From JAJYSO01 sp964579505 (GTDB lineage Bacteria > Bacteroidota > Bacteroidia > Flavobacteriales > Flavobacteriaceae), in contig CAZOGC010000015.1 in assembly GCA_964579505.1 (NCBI GenBank), positions 3,003 to 67,002 on the forward strand: DNA of 64,000 nt, given 5' to 3'. The position numbers and the translations under genes were made by a program. Below, piece by piece: positions 24,679 through 33,305 of the stretch. How positions within the stretch are numbered: the first letter of the stretch is position 1; each line of letters begins with the position of its first letter. Below the pieces are notes generated by a model, which was not told the DNA's origin, made no database searches, and was given only the letters and a program-made list of their open reading frames with translations.

Positions 24679-25221
24679 TTATGAAACAGATTTTACTTTG
24701 TTTGCAAAGTACTTTCGAAGCTTTGCTAGTTTAGGGTCTATAACAATGCTGCAGTATGGAACTTGCGGGTTTTTGTTATAAAAATTTTGATGGATTTCTT
24801 CAGCCTCATAAAAAGGCGCAGAAGGTTTTATTTGTGTTACTATTTTTCCATCATATAAAGTGTTATTTAATTCTGTTATTACCGCCTCGGCGGTATTTTT
24901 TTGTGCTAAAGTGTGGTAAAAAATAACGCTTCTGTATTGAGGGCCAGCATCGTAACCTTGACGGTCTTTACTAGTGGGGTCGTGGGTAGCAAAAAAGATG
25001 TACAACAACTCTTTAAAACTAATTTTTTGTGGATTGTAGGTAAGTTGAACGGCTTCAACATGGCCGGTATCAAACGTGCATACCTCACGATAAGCAGGGT
25101 TTCTTATAACTCCGCCTGTAAATCCTGATTTTAGGGTTTCTACTCCTTCAACATTTCTAAAAACAGTGTCGGCGCACCAAAAGCAGCCATTGGCTAATGT
25201 GGCGATAGCTTTTGTCTTCAT
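24679..25221 (-). CDS. msrA: Peptide methionine-S-sulfoxide reductase MsrA
   Basis: Repairs methionine-S-sulfoxide in proteins. Catalytic Cys in ANGCFWCADTVF (near residue 14), then SGFTGGVIRNPAYREVCTF and HDPTSKDRQGYDAGPQYRS, all family hallmarks. 180 residues. Only the N-terminal GCFWC cysteines and one mid-chain Cys pair are seen. Divergent from lolD with separate promoters in the gap. Confidence 0.95.
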   Translation of the reverse strand: MKTKAIATLANGCFWCADTVFRNVEGVETLKSGFTGGVIRNPAYREVCTFDTGHVEAVQLTYNPQKISFKELLYIFFATHDPTSKDRQGYDAGPQYRSVIFYHTLAQKNTAEAVITELNNTLYDGKIVTQIKPSAPFYEAEEIHQNFYNKNPQVPYCSIVIDPKLAKLRKYFANKVKSVS

Positions 25222-25234
25222 CAGCTTCTTTTTT

Positions 25235-25242
25235 CAAAGTTA
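25235..25242 (-). promoter_or_regulatory. Promoter -7 element for msrA
   Basis: TAACTTTG on the minus strand (exact TAnnTTTG), 13 bp before the ATG. Confidence 0.5.
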
Positions 25243-25338
25243 GGAAAGCTAGTAAGGAAAAACCATTCTTTTATCAAGAACTTTTTATACCATTTTCAAA
25301 ATTAAACGTTCAGTATGTACTTTTCTATCAGAATAGTT

Positions 25339-25346
25339 TATTTTTG
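25339..25346 (+). promoter_or_regulatory. Promoter -7 element for lolD
   Basis: TATTTTTG (exact TAnnTTTG), 12 bp before the chosen ATG; it lies within the upstream frame extension and so argues against a start at 25212. Confidence 0.5.
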
Positions 25347-25358
25347 TCTGCTAGTGCT

Positions 25359-26033
25359 ATGATATATACCAAACATCTTCATAAATATTACGGTGATTTA
25401 CACGTGCTAAACGACGTGGAGTTGCACATTGCAGAAAAAGAAATTGTTTCTATTGTAGGGGCATCAGGTGCCGGCAAAACCACATTGCTCCACATTTTAG
25501 GTACTTTAGATCTACCCGCTAGTAAAAAAGAAAGCGAGTTGCGGTTAAGAGATACAGATATATATATGCTCTCTAAAAAAGAACTTGCTAAATTTAGAAA
25601 TAGGCATATTGGTTTTATCTTTCAGTTTCACCAATTATTGCCTGAGTTTACCGCCATAGAAAATGTTTGTTTACCGGCTTATATCAACGATGTTTCACAA
25701 AAAGATGCGGAAGCTAGAGCGAAAGAACTTTTATCTTTTTTAGGGTTGAGTCATCGAGAAAATCATAAGCCCAATGCTTTAAGTGGAGGAGAACAGCAGC
25801 GTGTAGCGGTGGCACGAGCGCTGATAAACAACCCGGAAATCATCTTAGCAGACGAACCATCAGGTAATCTAGACTCTGAATCAGCAGAAAATTTACACCA
25901 ATTGTTTTTTAAGTTGCGTGATGAATTTGGGCAGACCTTTGTTATTGTAACACACAATACAGAATTGGCCGATATGGCCGATAGAAAGCTCACTATGGTT
26001 GATGGGAAGATACACAAATCAGAAAGTCGCTAA
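25359..26033 (+). CDS. lolD: ABC transporter ATPase, LolD-type
   Basis: ATP-binding subunit of a lipoprotein-releasing or MacB-like exporter at the inner membrane. Walker A GASGAGKT (near residues 36-43), Q-loop FQFHQLLPEF, signature LSGGEQQRVAVARAL (near 137), Walker B IILADEPSG. I chose the ATG at 25359 (MIYTKHLHKYYGDLHV) because it is the normal N-terminus and follows a promoter; the 49 upstream codons are not ABC sequence. 225 residues. No permease gene is adjacent, so it must pair with one elsewhere. Confidence 0.88.
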   Translation: MIYTKHLHKYYGDLHVLNDVELHIAEKEIVSIVGASGAGKTTLLHILGTLDLPASKKESELRLRDTDIYMLSKKELAKFRNRHIGFIFQFHQLLPEFTAIENVCLPAYINDVSQKDAEARAKELLSFLGLSHRENHKPNALSGGEQQRVAVARALINNPEIILADEPSGNLDSESAENLHQLFFKLRDEFGQTFVIVTHNTELADMADRKLTMVDGKIHKSESR

Positions 26034-26039
26034 AGAGCA

Positions 26040-26480
26040 ATGAAATATGCTTATTCAACAACAAGATTAGTTATAAAGCTTATTATAGCCCTTTTTTTTA
26101 TAGCAGAGGGATTTTCCTTATTACTAAAAGAAGAGCCTTCTGTAATTCAAAAAATAATAGGAGGAGCAATATTGATAGGCGGAATATATTATTTGTTTGT
26201 ATATGGCTATGAATCTACCCGAAAATATTGCGAGGTTACAGAAGAAAAAATAAAGTTATTCACCTTGGGTAAAGGGCAAAAAATTGACTGTTCTGCCATT
26301 CGTAAAATTGTTCGTAAAGGAACACTATACACTTTTTATACTCCTACGACTTGTATTGAAATCAGTTTGATACAAATGAAAAAAAGTCAACGATCCCAAT
26401 TTATCCAATTTTATGAAGAACAATGTAAAATCTTAGAAAATTCGCACCATGATGATGGGCGTAAATCTTCACGCTCATAA
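26040..26480 (+). CDS. Small membrane protein with PH-like tail
   Basis: Not assigned to a named family. Two hydrophobic helices (LVIKLIIALFFIAEGFSLLL and IIGGAILIGGIYYLFVYGY) are followed by a soluble beta-rich part (CEVTEEKIKLFTLGKGQKI) that looks like a short bacterial PH-type domain, and a polar tail. 146 residues. Starts 6 bp after lolD, so probably co-transcribed with it. Confidence 0.7.
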   Translation: MKYAYSTTRLVIKLIIALFFIAEGFSLLLKEEPSVIQKIIGGAILIGGIYYLFVYGYESTRKYCEVTEEKIKLFTLGKGQKIDCSAIRKIVRKGTLYTFYTPTTCIEISLIQMKKSQRSQFIQFYEEQCKILENSHHDDGRKSSRS

Positions 26481-26650
26481 AATAACTCGCAAAATCATTC
26501 ATAGTTGGTAAATTTTAAGGCAACTAAGACGCTGTTGTTGACTTATTGAGGCAATCTTCTAAAAAAGCCATTTTCATGAAAAAAATGCTTAACCCATAGG
26601 CGTTTTGTTGCATTATTTATAAATTGACGGCTAATCTACAATCCCGGTCT

Positions 26651-27721
26651 ATGAAACTCAATATACTCAGAAAAAAAGAAGAGCTAGATAATATAAACCA
26701 AGCTCCAGGTAAAATGGTTTACGTGGGCGAAAAAAAGAAACGGGTTACCACCTATGATGTAATAAACTATAATGTTGATATCCAAAGTAGACACAAGACA
26801 GTAGATTTGGCTGAGCTATTGGCTCATTGGCAAGCGGATAAAATTACGTGGATTAATGTAAATGGGTTGAGTGATTCTAAGGCTATAGAAACGTTAGGTC
26901 ATCATTTTGAGCTTCATGCCTTGGTGTTAGAAGATATAATGAATACCGAGCAACGCCCCAAGGTAGAAGAGTATGATCAGTATCTATTTTTAGTAATGAA
27001 GATGCTATACATGCAAGATGGAGAATATACAAACGAGCACATTAGTATGGTGGTAGGGGCAGATTATGTACTCACTTTTCAAGAATCTGAAAATGATGTG
27101 TTTGATAAATTGCGAGAGCGTATTAAAAGTGGATTAGGGCTGGTACGTACAGCCAAATCAGACTATTTGATGTATGCTATGATGGATGCTATTGTTGACA
27201 ACTATTTTGCGGTTATTGAAACCTTAGGTATTCGTATTCAACAGTTAGAAAATTCTATTTTTGTAGGGAAAGCCGATGATGCTATTGTATTAGACATACA
27301 ACGTTTGCGCCCTGAAATTATTCAAATTAGACGGGCGGTTTACCCACTTAAAGATATGGCTGGTTATTTAGAAAAAAGTCGGCATAAACTCATTACCACA
27401 AAAACCTATAATTACCTAAGAGATTTACACGACCATAGTATTCAGGTGTCTGAAGATGTAGAAATTTATCGAGAAATGACGGCAAGTTTAATGGGGATGT
27501 ACAATTCTACCCAAAGCAATAAAATGAATGAAGTAATGAAGGTACTAACCATTATGGCAAGTATTTTCATTCCGCTGACCTTTATTACTGGGATTTATGG
27601 AATGAATTTTGAAAACATGCCCGAACTCGCTACAAAATATGGCTATTTTGTGGTGCTGTGTGTTATGATACTCATTATTTTACTGATGTTGTGGTATTTT
27701 AAACGAAAGAAATGGTTATAG
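26651..27721 (+). CDS. corA: CorA-type magnesium/cobalt transporter
   Basis: Pentameric divalent-cation channel of the inner membrane. A large N-terminal cytoplasmic alpha/beta domain (through about residue 230) and a long stalk helix lead to two C-terminal transmembrane helices. The first ends in the selectivity motif GIYGMNFENMPE (YGMN). The tail is basic (WYFKRKKWL). I start at the ATG 26651 (MKLNILRKKEEL) rather than a TTG at 26624. 356 residues. Single gene. Confidence 0.94.
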   Translation: MKLNILRKKEELDNINQAPGKMVYVGEKKKRVTTYDVINYNVDIQSRHKTVDLAELLAHWQADKITWINVNGLSDSKAIETLGHHFELHALVLEDIMNTEQRPKVEEYDQYLFLVMKMLYMQDGEYTNEHISMVVGADYVLTFQESENDVFDKLRERIKSGLGLVRTAKSDYLMYAMMDAIVDNYFAVIETLGIRIQQLENSIFVGKADDAIVLDIQRLRPEIIQIRRAVYPLKDMAGYLEKSRHKLITTKTYNYLRDLHDHSIQVSEDVEIYREMTASLMGMYNSTQSNKMNEVMKVLTIMASIFIPLTFITGIYGMNFENMPELATKYGYFVVLCVMILIILLMLWYFKRKKWL

Positions 27722-27800
27722 ACTTCTGCCAAAAAATCAATTTAATTTTAGCGAGACGATATTATTTATTTTGCCTTATTTTCGCTAAAAATTGCTGTTT

Positions 27801-28775
27801 ATGAAATCGGTTGCCTTTTATCGGGAAGAATTCGTTACCTACCTTCAAGAAAAAATTACAAGTAGAGAGCCCCGAAACCTATATGACCCGATGGTTTATA
27901 TTCTTAACATTGGCGGAAAACGACTGCGACCGGTATCGGTGCTTATGACGGCCGAACTGTTTGGCTGTCCCTATCAAAAAGCATTAGATGCAGCCTTGGC
28001 TATAGAAATTTTTCACAATTTTTCACTCGTTCACGATGATATTATGGATCACGCTCCGGTGCGTAGAGGCAAACCCAGTGTGCATAAAACCTGGGATGTC
28101 AATACCGCCATTTTATCGGGAGATGCAATGCTGATTAATGCGTATCAGCTGTTTGAAAATTACGAGAACGAAACCTTTAAAGACCTAGCAAAACTGTTTA
28201 CGAAAACGGCTATGAAGGTTTGTGAAGGCCAGCAATATGATGTTGATTTTGAATCAATTAATAATGTTGATATAAATGATTATCTGAAAATGATAGAATA
28301 CAAGACGGCAGTCTTGGTAGGAGCGGCTATGGAAATGGGAGCTATTGTGGCTCAAGCTTCAAATCAACAAAAAAAACAAATCTATAAATACGGGTTGTTG
28401 TTGGGACTAGCTTTTCAATTAAAAGATGATTATTTAGATGTTTTTGGTAATTATGAATCTTTTGGAAAGCAAATAGGGGGAGATATTATTGAAAACAAAA
28501 AGACTTATTTATATTTAAAAGCTGTAGAAACTGCCTTGCCCAATCAAGAAGAACAATTGAAACAATGGTATGCAACAACTCCTAAAGACCCTACTGAAAA
28601 AATAAATGCAGTAACACAGATTTATAGTGATTTGAGAATAGGCGAACAAACCTTGCAACAAATAAAAAAATATACAGAAGAAGCCTTTCAACTGCTAGAA
28701 AACATGACGGTAGAAGCGTACAAAAAAGATGTTTTTAAAGAATTTGGTGAACGCTTAATGAAGCGAAAAGCATAG
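27801..28775 (+). CDS. Polyprenyl diphosphate synthase
   Basis: Trans-prenyltransferase elongating farnesyl or geranylgeranyl diphosphate with IPP, likely for the menaquinone side chain or other isoprenoids. First Asp-rich motif HDDIMD (near residue 80) with VRRGKPSVH; second KDDYLD (near residue 210) with GGDIIENKKTYL. 324 residues starting at the ATG 27801; a TTG nine bases earlier is less likely. Product length cannot be read safely from the residues before the first motif. Lies upstream of der, same strand. Confidence 0.88.
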   Translation: MKSVAFYREEFVTYLQEKITSREPRNLYDPMVYILNIGGKRLRPVSVLMTAELFGCPYQKALDAALAIEIFHNFSLVHDDIMDHAPVRRGKPSVHKTWDVNTAILSGDAMLINAYQLFENYENETFKDLAKLFTKTAMKVCEGQQYDVDFESINNVDINDYLKMIEYKTAVLVGAAMEMGAIVAQASNQQKKQIYKYGLLLGLAFQLKDDYLDVFGNYESFGKQIGGDIIENKKTYLYLKAVETALPNQEEQLKQWYATTPKDPTEKINAVTQIYSDLRIGEQTLQQIKKYTEEAFQLLENMTVEAYKKDVFKEFGERLMKRKA

Positions 28776-28811
28776 CTTGTAATAGAACGTGTACAAAACC
28801 GGCAAAAAGGT

Positions 28812-28819
28812 TATTTTTG
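28812..28819 (+). promoter_or_regulatory. Promoter -7 element for der, within a hairpin
   Basis: TATTTTTG (exact TAnnTTTG), 19 bp before the ATG. It forms one arm of GGCAAAAA-GGTTA-TTTTTGCC (28801-28821). Confidence 0.45.
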
Positions 28820-28838
28820 CCACCTTAAAAAGAACAGC

Positions 28839-30143
28839 ATGGGTAATATTGTGGCAATTGTAGGAAGACCGAATGTGGGAAAATCAACCTTTTTTAACCG
28901 GTTAATAGAACGACGCGAAGCTATAGTAGATGCAGTAAGTGGGGTTACCCGAGACCGGCATTATGGCAAATCAGATTGGAATGGTCACGATTTTTCGGTT
29001 ATAGATACCGGTGGGTATGTAGTGGGGAGCGAAGATGTTTTTGAAGCAGAAATAGACAAACAGGTGCAGCTAGCCATAGAAGAAGCCGATGTCATTATTT
29101 TTATAGTTGATGCACACACCGGCATTACTCCAATGGATGAAGAGGTTGCCCATATTCTGCAACGTGTAAAGAAACCCATATTTTTAGCCGTAAACAAAGT
29201 AGACAATCCTAAATTACGAAATGAAGCCGTAGAATTTTACGGCTTGGGGTTAGGAGATTATTACCCTATTGCCAGCGCCAGTGGTAGTGGTACCGGAGAT
29301 TTATTAGATGCCGTTACGGCTGCTTTTCCTGAAAAAAGCAATATTCTAGAAGAAGAATTACCTAGATTTGCGGTGGTAGGGAGACCCAATGCCGGAAAGT
29401 CTTCATTCATCAATACGTTAATAGGTGAAGACCGCTATATTGTTACAGACATTGCCGGTACAACTAGAGATTCTATAGACACAACCTATAATCGATTTGG
29501 ATTTGAATTTAAATTGGTAGACACAGCCGGGATAAGACGAAAATCTAAGGTAAAAGAAGATTTAGAGTTTTATTCGGTAATGCGGAGTGTACGGGCTATA
29601 GAAAATGCCGATGTGTGTTTATTAGTGGTAGATGCAACCCGTGGCTTTGATAAGCAAGTGCAGAATATTTTTTGGTTGGCGCAACGTAACCGTAAAGGAA
29701 TAGTGCTACTGATTAATAAATGGGATTTGGTTGAAAAAGAAACCAACACCTTGAAAAAATATAAAGAAGAAATTTTGGCAGAGATAGAACCCTTTGTAGA
29801 TGTTCCGATGGTGTTTATCTCTGTAAAAGAAAAACAACGCATCTTTAAAGCCATGGAAGTGGCACTTGAGGTATATAAAAATAGATCACAAAAAATAAAG
29901 ACACGTCAATTAAATGATGTGTTATTACCAATCATTCAAAAAAATCCACCGCCGGCGTATAAAGGAAAATATGTCAAAATAAAATTTATTACTCAACTGC
30001 CTACTCCTCAGCCACAATTTGCGTTTTTCTGTAATCTTCCTCAATATGTTAAAAAACCATATATGCGGTTTTTAGAAAATCAGCTTCGTAAACACTTCAA
30101 TTTAAGCGGAGTACCGGTATCTGTGTATATGCGAAAAAAATAA
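28839..30143 (+). CDS. der: Ribosome-assembly GTPase Der (EngA)
   Basis: Double GTPase essential for 50S subunit maturation. First G domain: GRPNVGKSTFFNRL (residues 8-21), DTGGYVVG, NKVD. Second G domain: GRPNAGKSSFINTL (near residue 181), DTAGIRRKSKV, NKWD. The C-terminal KH-like domain ends SGVPVSVYMRKK. 434 residues, full length. Confidence 0.97.
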   Translation: MGNIVAIVGRPNVGKSTFFNRLIERREAIVDAVSGVTRDRHYGKSDWNGHDFSVIDTGGYVVGSEDVFEAEIDKQVQLAIEEADVIIFIVDAHTGITPMDEEVAHILQRVKKPIFLAVNKVDNPKLRNEAVEFYGLGLGDYYPIASASGSGTGDLLDAVTAAFPEKSNILEEELPRFAVVGRPNAGKSSFINTLIGEDRYIVTDIAGTTRDSIDTTYNRFGFEFKLVDTAGIRRKSKVKEDLEFYSVMRSVRAIENADVCLLVVDATRGFDKQVQNIFWLAQRNRKGIVLLINKWDLVEKETNTLKKYKEEILAEIEPFVDVPMVFISVKEKQRIFKAMEVALEVYKNRSQKIKTRQLNDVLLPIIQKNPPPAYKGKYVKIKFITQLPTPQPQFAFFCNLPQYVKKPYMRFLENQLRKHFNLSGVPVSVYMRKK

Positions 30144-30327
30144 ATATAATTATTTTCAATTTTTTAACATTTAAATCTTAAAAATGGAAGTATAGGTGGA
30201 AATAAAAACGTTATTTCTAATGTATTTTTTTTCATTATTTTAAATTTAACAAAACTATAACCATAAAATCTGAAACGTTTTTCGATTTTTACATTCAGAT
30301 TATAAACAGATAGGTTAATTTATTGTA

Positions 30328-33126
30328 ATGAAAAACAGTCAAATCACTTCAAAAATAACTTTGGCGATTAGTTTTTTTGTGGCTTTTACCACAATTTCTT
30401 TCGGGCAGAGTTATAAAATTTCAGGGATTGTTAAGGATACTACTAACACCCCAATTAGCGATGCAACCGTATATGTTACTTCTGTTAAAGACAGTACGGT
30501 TATTAATTATTCCATCACCGAAAAGGATGGTAAATTTGTCATAGATGGCAACACTAATGCGCAAAAAATCAATTTTTATATATCTTTTCCGGGGTTTGCC
30601 CGTTATCGAAAAACCCTTACCTTAAAAGATGATGGCTCTACGTATAACTTGGGTAAAATAACCCTAAAAGAAATGACAGAAACCTTAGGGGTGGTGTCTA
30701 TTCAAGGAGTGGCACCCCCGGTAGTCTTAAAAAAAGACACCTTAGAGTTTAATGTAGATTCATATAAAACAAAGGCAGACGCTACCTTAGAAGATGTTTT
30801 TAAAAAACTACCAGGTGTAACCGTTGATAACGATGGAACCATTAAGGTGAATGGAAAAAGTATTACCAAAATAATGGTAAACGGAAAAGATTTCTTTGGA
30901 AGCGACCCCAAAATAGCGTCTAAAAACTTACCGAAAGATCTTATTGAAAAAATTCAGGTGGTAGATGCTAAATCGCGAGCACAAGAATTTACAGGAAGAG
31001 AAAGTGACTCTGATGATAAGATGATAAATTTGGTTGTTGAGAAAGAAAATAATAAAGGTCTTTTTGCAAGAATGTCTGCAGGCGTGGGAACAAACGACCG
31101 ATATTCTGTAAATGGCATTGCTAATTATTTTAAACAAGACATGCGGTTAAGTGCTTTAGGAAGTACAAACAACATAAACTCAGTTGGGTTTTCTTACGAT
31201 GAAGTATTTGATGCTATGGGGCGTGGAAATGCTCGCTCTTTGATGCGTGGAATGGGTGGAGGAGGAATCACCAAATCTATTCTTGGAGGACTAAATTTTG
31301 TAGACACTTGGGGAAAAATAACTAACTTTTCTGCCAATTATACATACAGACGTCCGAGTACCAGAACAGCTTCTAAGGTGCATACTGAAAATATATTGCC
31401 CGATAGACATTACTTTACCAATTCAAACAGCACTTCAAAAAATGTAAATAATAGCCATCAAGGCGATATTCGGGTCGAATACGAGCCTGATTCTATGACG
31501 CGTATTTCTATTCGCCCTCAGATATCAGCCAATAATGGCTTTTCTCGTAACGAATCTTTTACCGAATCTTTTGATGCAGATGGTTCTAAGATAAATAACT
31601 CTACTAGAGAAAGACACAATAAAGAAAATGGAGTAAATTTCTCTAACCGCGTAGATATTACCCGAAAATTTGGAACAAAAGGCGGGTATGTACAGTTAGA
31701 ATTTGATAATAGTAATAACCATCAAAATTCGTTACAAAACAATTATACCTCTAGAAATATATACGATACTATAGGTAACTTACAAGAAAATAAGATACAA
31801 GATCAACTTATTAAAGGCGATCAAAAAAGCGCTGAATACTCTTTAGAAGCAGAAGCACGTATTCCGGTATTTGGTAATTGGAAATTAGATTTAGAATATG
31901 AATATGAAAACAATAAAGAACACAATCAAAATTTATTCTATGAGCCGGGAACAAACCCCGACAGCTATGATGTATTAAATACTAGTTTAAGTAGCAATTT
32001 TACAACTAGAAGTATTACGCATAGACCTAGCGCCGGAATAGTTTATAGAGATGACAAATTTAGTTTTAACCTTTCCGGAGGATTTGAAAGTGTTCAGTTA
32101 AAAAATGACGAAGAGTTTTCTAACGCCCATTTTGACAATACCTATAATAACTTATTTACAAGACTAAGGATACGTTATCGTATAAAACGAGGACAGTCTT
32201 TGTCTATGTATTACAGACGTTCACGAGATATTCCTTCTGCTGATATGTTAATGCCGGTAACAGACAAAACAGATCCTTTATTTATTGTAACGGGTAATCC
32301 CGATTTGAAGCCTTCTCTCTCAAATAACTTTTCATTAAACTATTATAATTTTGATTTTAGATCACATTATGGAATGCGTTTTTTCTTAAGAGGAGATTTT
32401 ACTTCTGATGCTCCGGTATCAAAAACTACTACAGATGCCGAATTGGTACGTACTACCACCTATACAAATGTTGACGGGCAATATAATATAAGCTTTGGAG
32501 GGGGTATAGGTAAAATGTTTACTCTTCGAGACAATAGTACTATAAAACCACATATAAGTGCTCGTGCTAGTGTAAGTAAGAACATCGGTTTCTCTAATGG
32601 GATAAAATACCACGCTAATAATTTTACATTAGGTCCTAGAGTAAGTTTAGAATATAATATCCCGGATGTTATTAATATTGAACCTTCTTATAATATTGAT
32701 TATAATAAATCAAAATATAGTTTAGCCAGCCAACGCGACCGTAGCTATACCAACCACATTGCCTCGCTAGAGATTACATCATACTGGCCTAAAAATTTAA
32801 TTTTTGGAAATAACTTCTCCTATACACATATTGGAGAAACGGCTCCGGGTTTTGATAATGATTTCTTCTTGTGGAATATGAGCTTGGGTTATAAAGTTTG
32901 GGGTGGAGATGGAATCTTTAAGGTGAAAGTATATGATGTGCTAAATCAAAACGTGTCTACTACGCGTACCTTAGGGCAAGATTTTATTAGAGATACCCAA
33001 CAATTAGTATTGCAACGTTATATGATGTTTAGTTTTACCTACAAGTTCAGCAAATTTGGCGGTAAAAAGATGAATAGAAGAGGACGAGGCTTTAGACGTT
33101 ATGGCGGTGGCCACTGGAGAGGATAG
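30328..33126 (+). CDS. Outer-membrane beta-barrel protein with CarboxypepD_reg domain
   Basis: TonB-receptor-like outer-membrane protein of the OMP_b-brl_3 type. Signal peptide (ending TISFGQ), CarboxypepD_reg domain (YKISGIVKDTTNTPISDATV), then a plug-like domain with KLPGVTVDNDGTIKVNGKSI and VNGKDFFGSDPKIASKNLP. A long barrel follows, and a basic glycine/arginine tail (MNRRGRGFRRYGGGHWRG). 932 residues. Ligand unknown; there is no SusD partner. A strong terminator follows. Confidence 0.87.
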   Translation: MKNSQITSKITLAISFFVAFTTISFGQSYKISGIVKDTTNTPISDATVYVTSVKDSTVINYSITEKDGKFVIDGNTNAQKINFYISFPGFARYRKTLTLKDDGSTYNLGKITLKEMTETLGVVSIQGVAPPVVLKKDTLEFNVDSYKTKADATLEDVFKKLPGVTVDNDGTIKVNGKSITKIMVNGKDFFGSDPKIASKNLPKDLIEKIQVVDAKSRAQEFTGRESDSDDKMINLVVEKENNKGLFARMSAGVGTNDRYSVNGIANYFKQDMRLSALGSTNNINSVGFSYDEVFDAMGRGNARSLMRGMGGGGITKSILGGLNFVDTWGKITNFSANYTYRRPSTRTASKVHTENILPDRHYFTNSNSTSKNVNNSHQGDIRVEYEPDSMTRISIRPQISANNGFSRNESFTESFDADGSKINNSTRERHNKENGVNFSNRVDITRKFGTKGGYVQLEFDNSNNHQNSLQNNYTSRNIYDTIGNLQENKIQDQLIKGDQKSAEYSLEAEARIPVFGNWKLDLEYEYENNKEHNQNLFYEPGTNPDSYDVLNTSLSSNFTTRSITHRPSAGIVYRDDKFSFNLSGGFESVQLKNDEEFSNAHFDNTYNNLFTRLRIRYRIKRGQSLSMYYRRSRDIPSADMLMPVTDKTDPLFIVTGNPDLKPSLSNNFSLNYYNFDFRSHYGMRFFLRGDFTSDAPVSKTTTDAELVRTTTYTNVDGQYNISFGGGIGKMFTLRDNSTIKPHISARASVSKNIGFSNGIKYHANNFTLGPRVSLEYNIPDVINIEPSYNIDYNKSKYSLASQRDRSYTNHIASLEITSYWPKNLIFGNNFSYTHIGETAPGFDNDFFLWNMSLGYKVWGGDGIFKVKVYDVLNQNVSTTRTLGQDFIRDTQQLVLQRYMMFSFTYKFSKFGGKKMNRRGRGFRRYGGGHWRG

Positions 33127-33151
33127 ACTAAAAAATGATATTTTGTATTAT

Positions 33152-33183
33152 ACAGCCCTCGCAATTATCTTTGCGAGGGCTGT
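33152..33183 (+). terminator. Strong intrinsic terminator after the OMP gene
   Basis: Perfect 13-bp GC-rich stem ACAGCCCTCGCAA/TTGCGAGGGCTGT, loop TTATCT, followed by GTTTTCTT. Confidence 0.9.
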
Positions 33184-33274
33184 GTTTTCTTAATAGGAGC
33201 GTAAATGTGCAAACTTTATTCACGTTTACGTAGATATTAGATTGAATAGAACTATATTTTTTCGACAAAAACCT

Positions 33275-33282
33275 TACCTTTG
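33275..33282 (+). promoter_or_regulatory. Promoter -7 element for guaB
   Basis: TACCTTTG (exact TAnnTTTG), 23 bp before the ATG. Confidence 0.5.
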
Positions 33283-33305
33283 TACGCAATTAAAATTTAA
33301 TTGCC

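Noticed and set aside
30328..33126. A SusC-like transporter of a polysaccharide locus
   Set aside because: There is no SusD gene next to it, and the plug region (KLPGVTVDNDGTIKVNGKSI) fits the OMP_b-brl_3 type instead.
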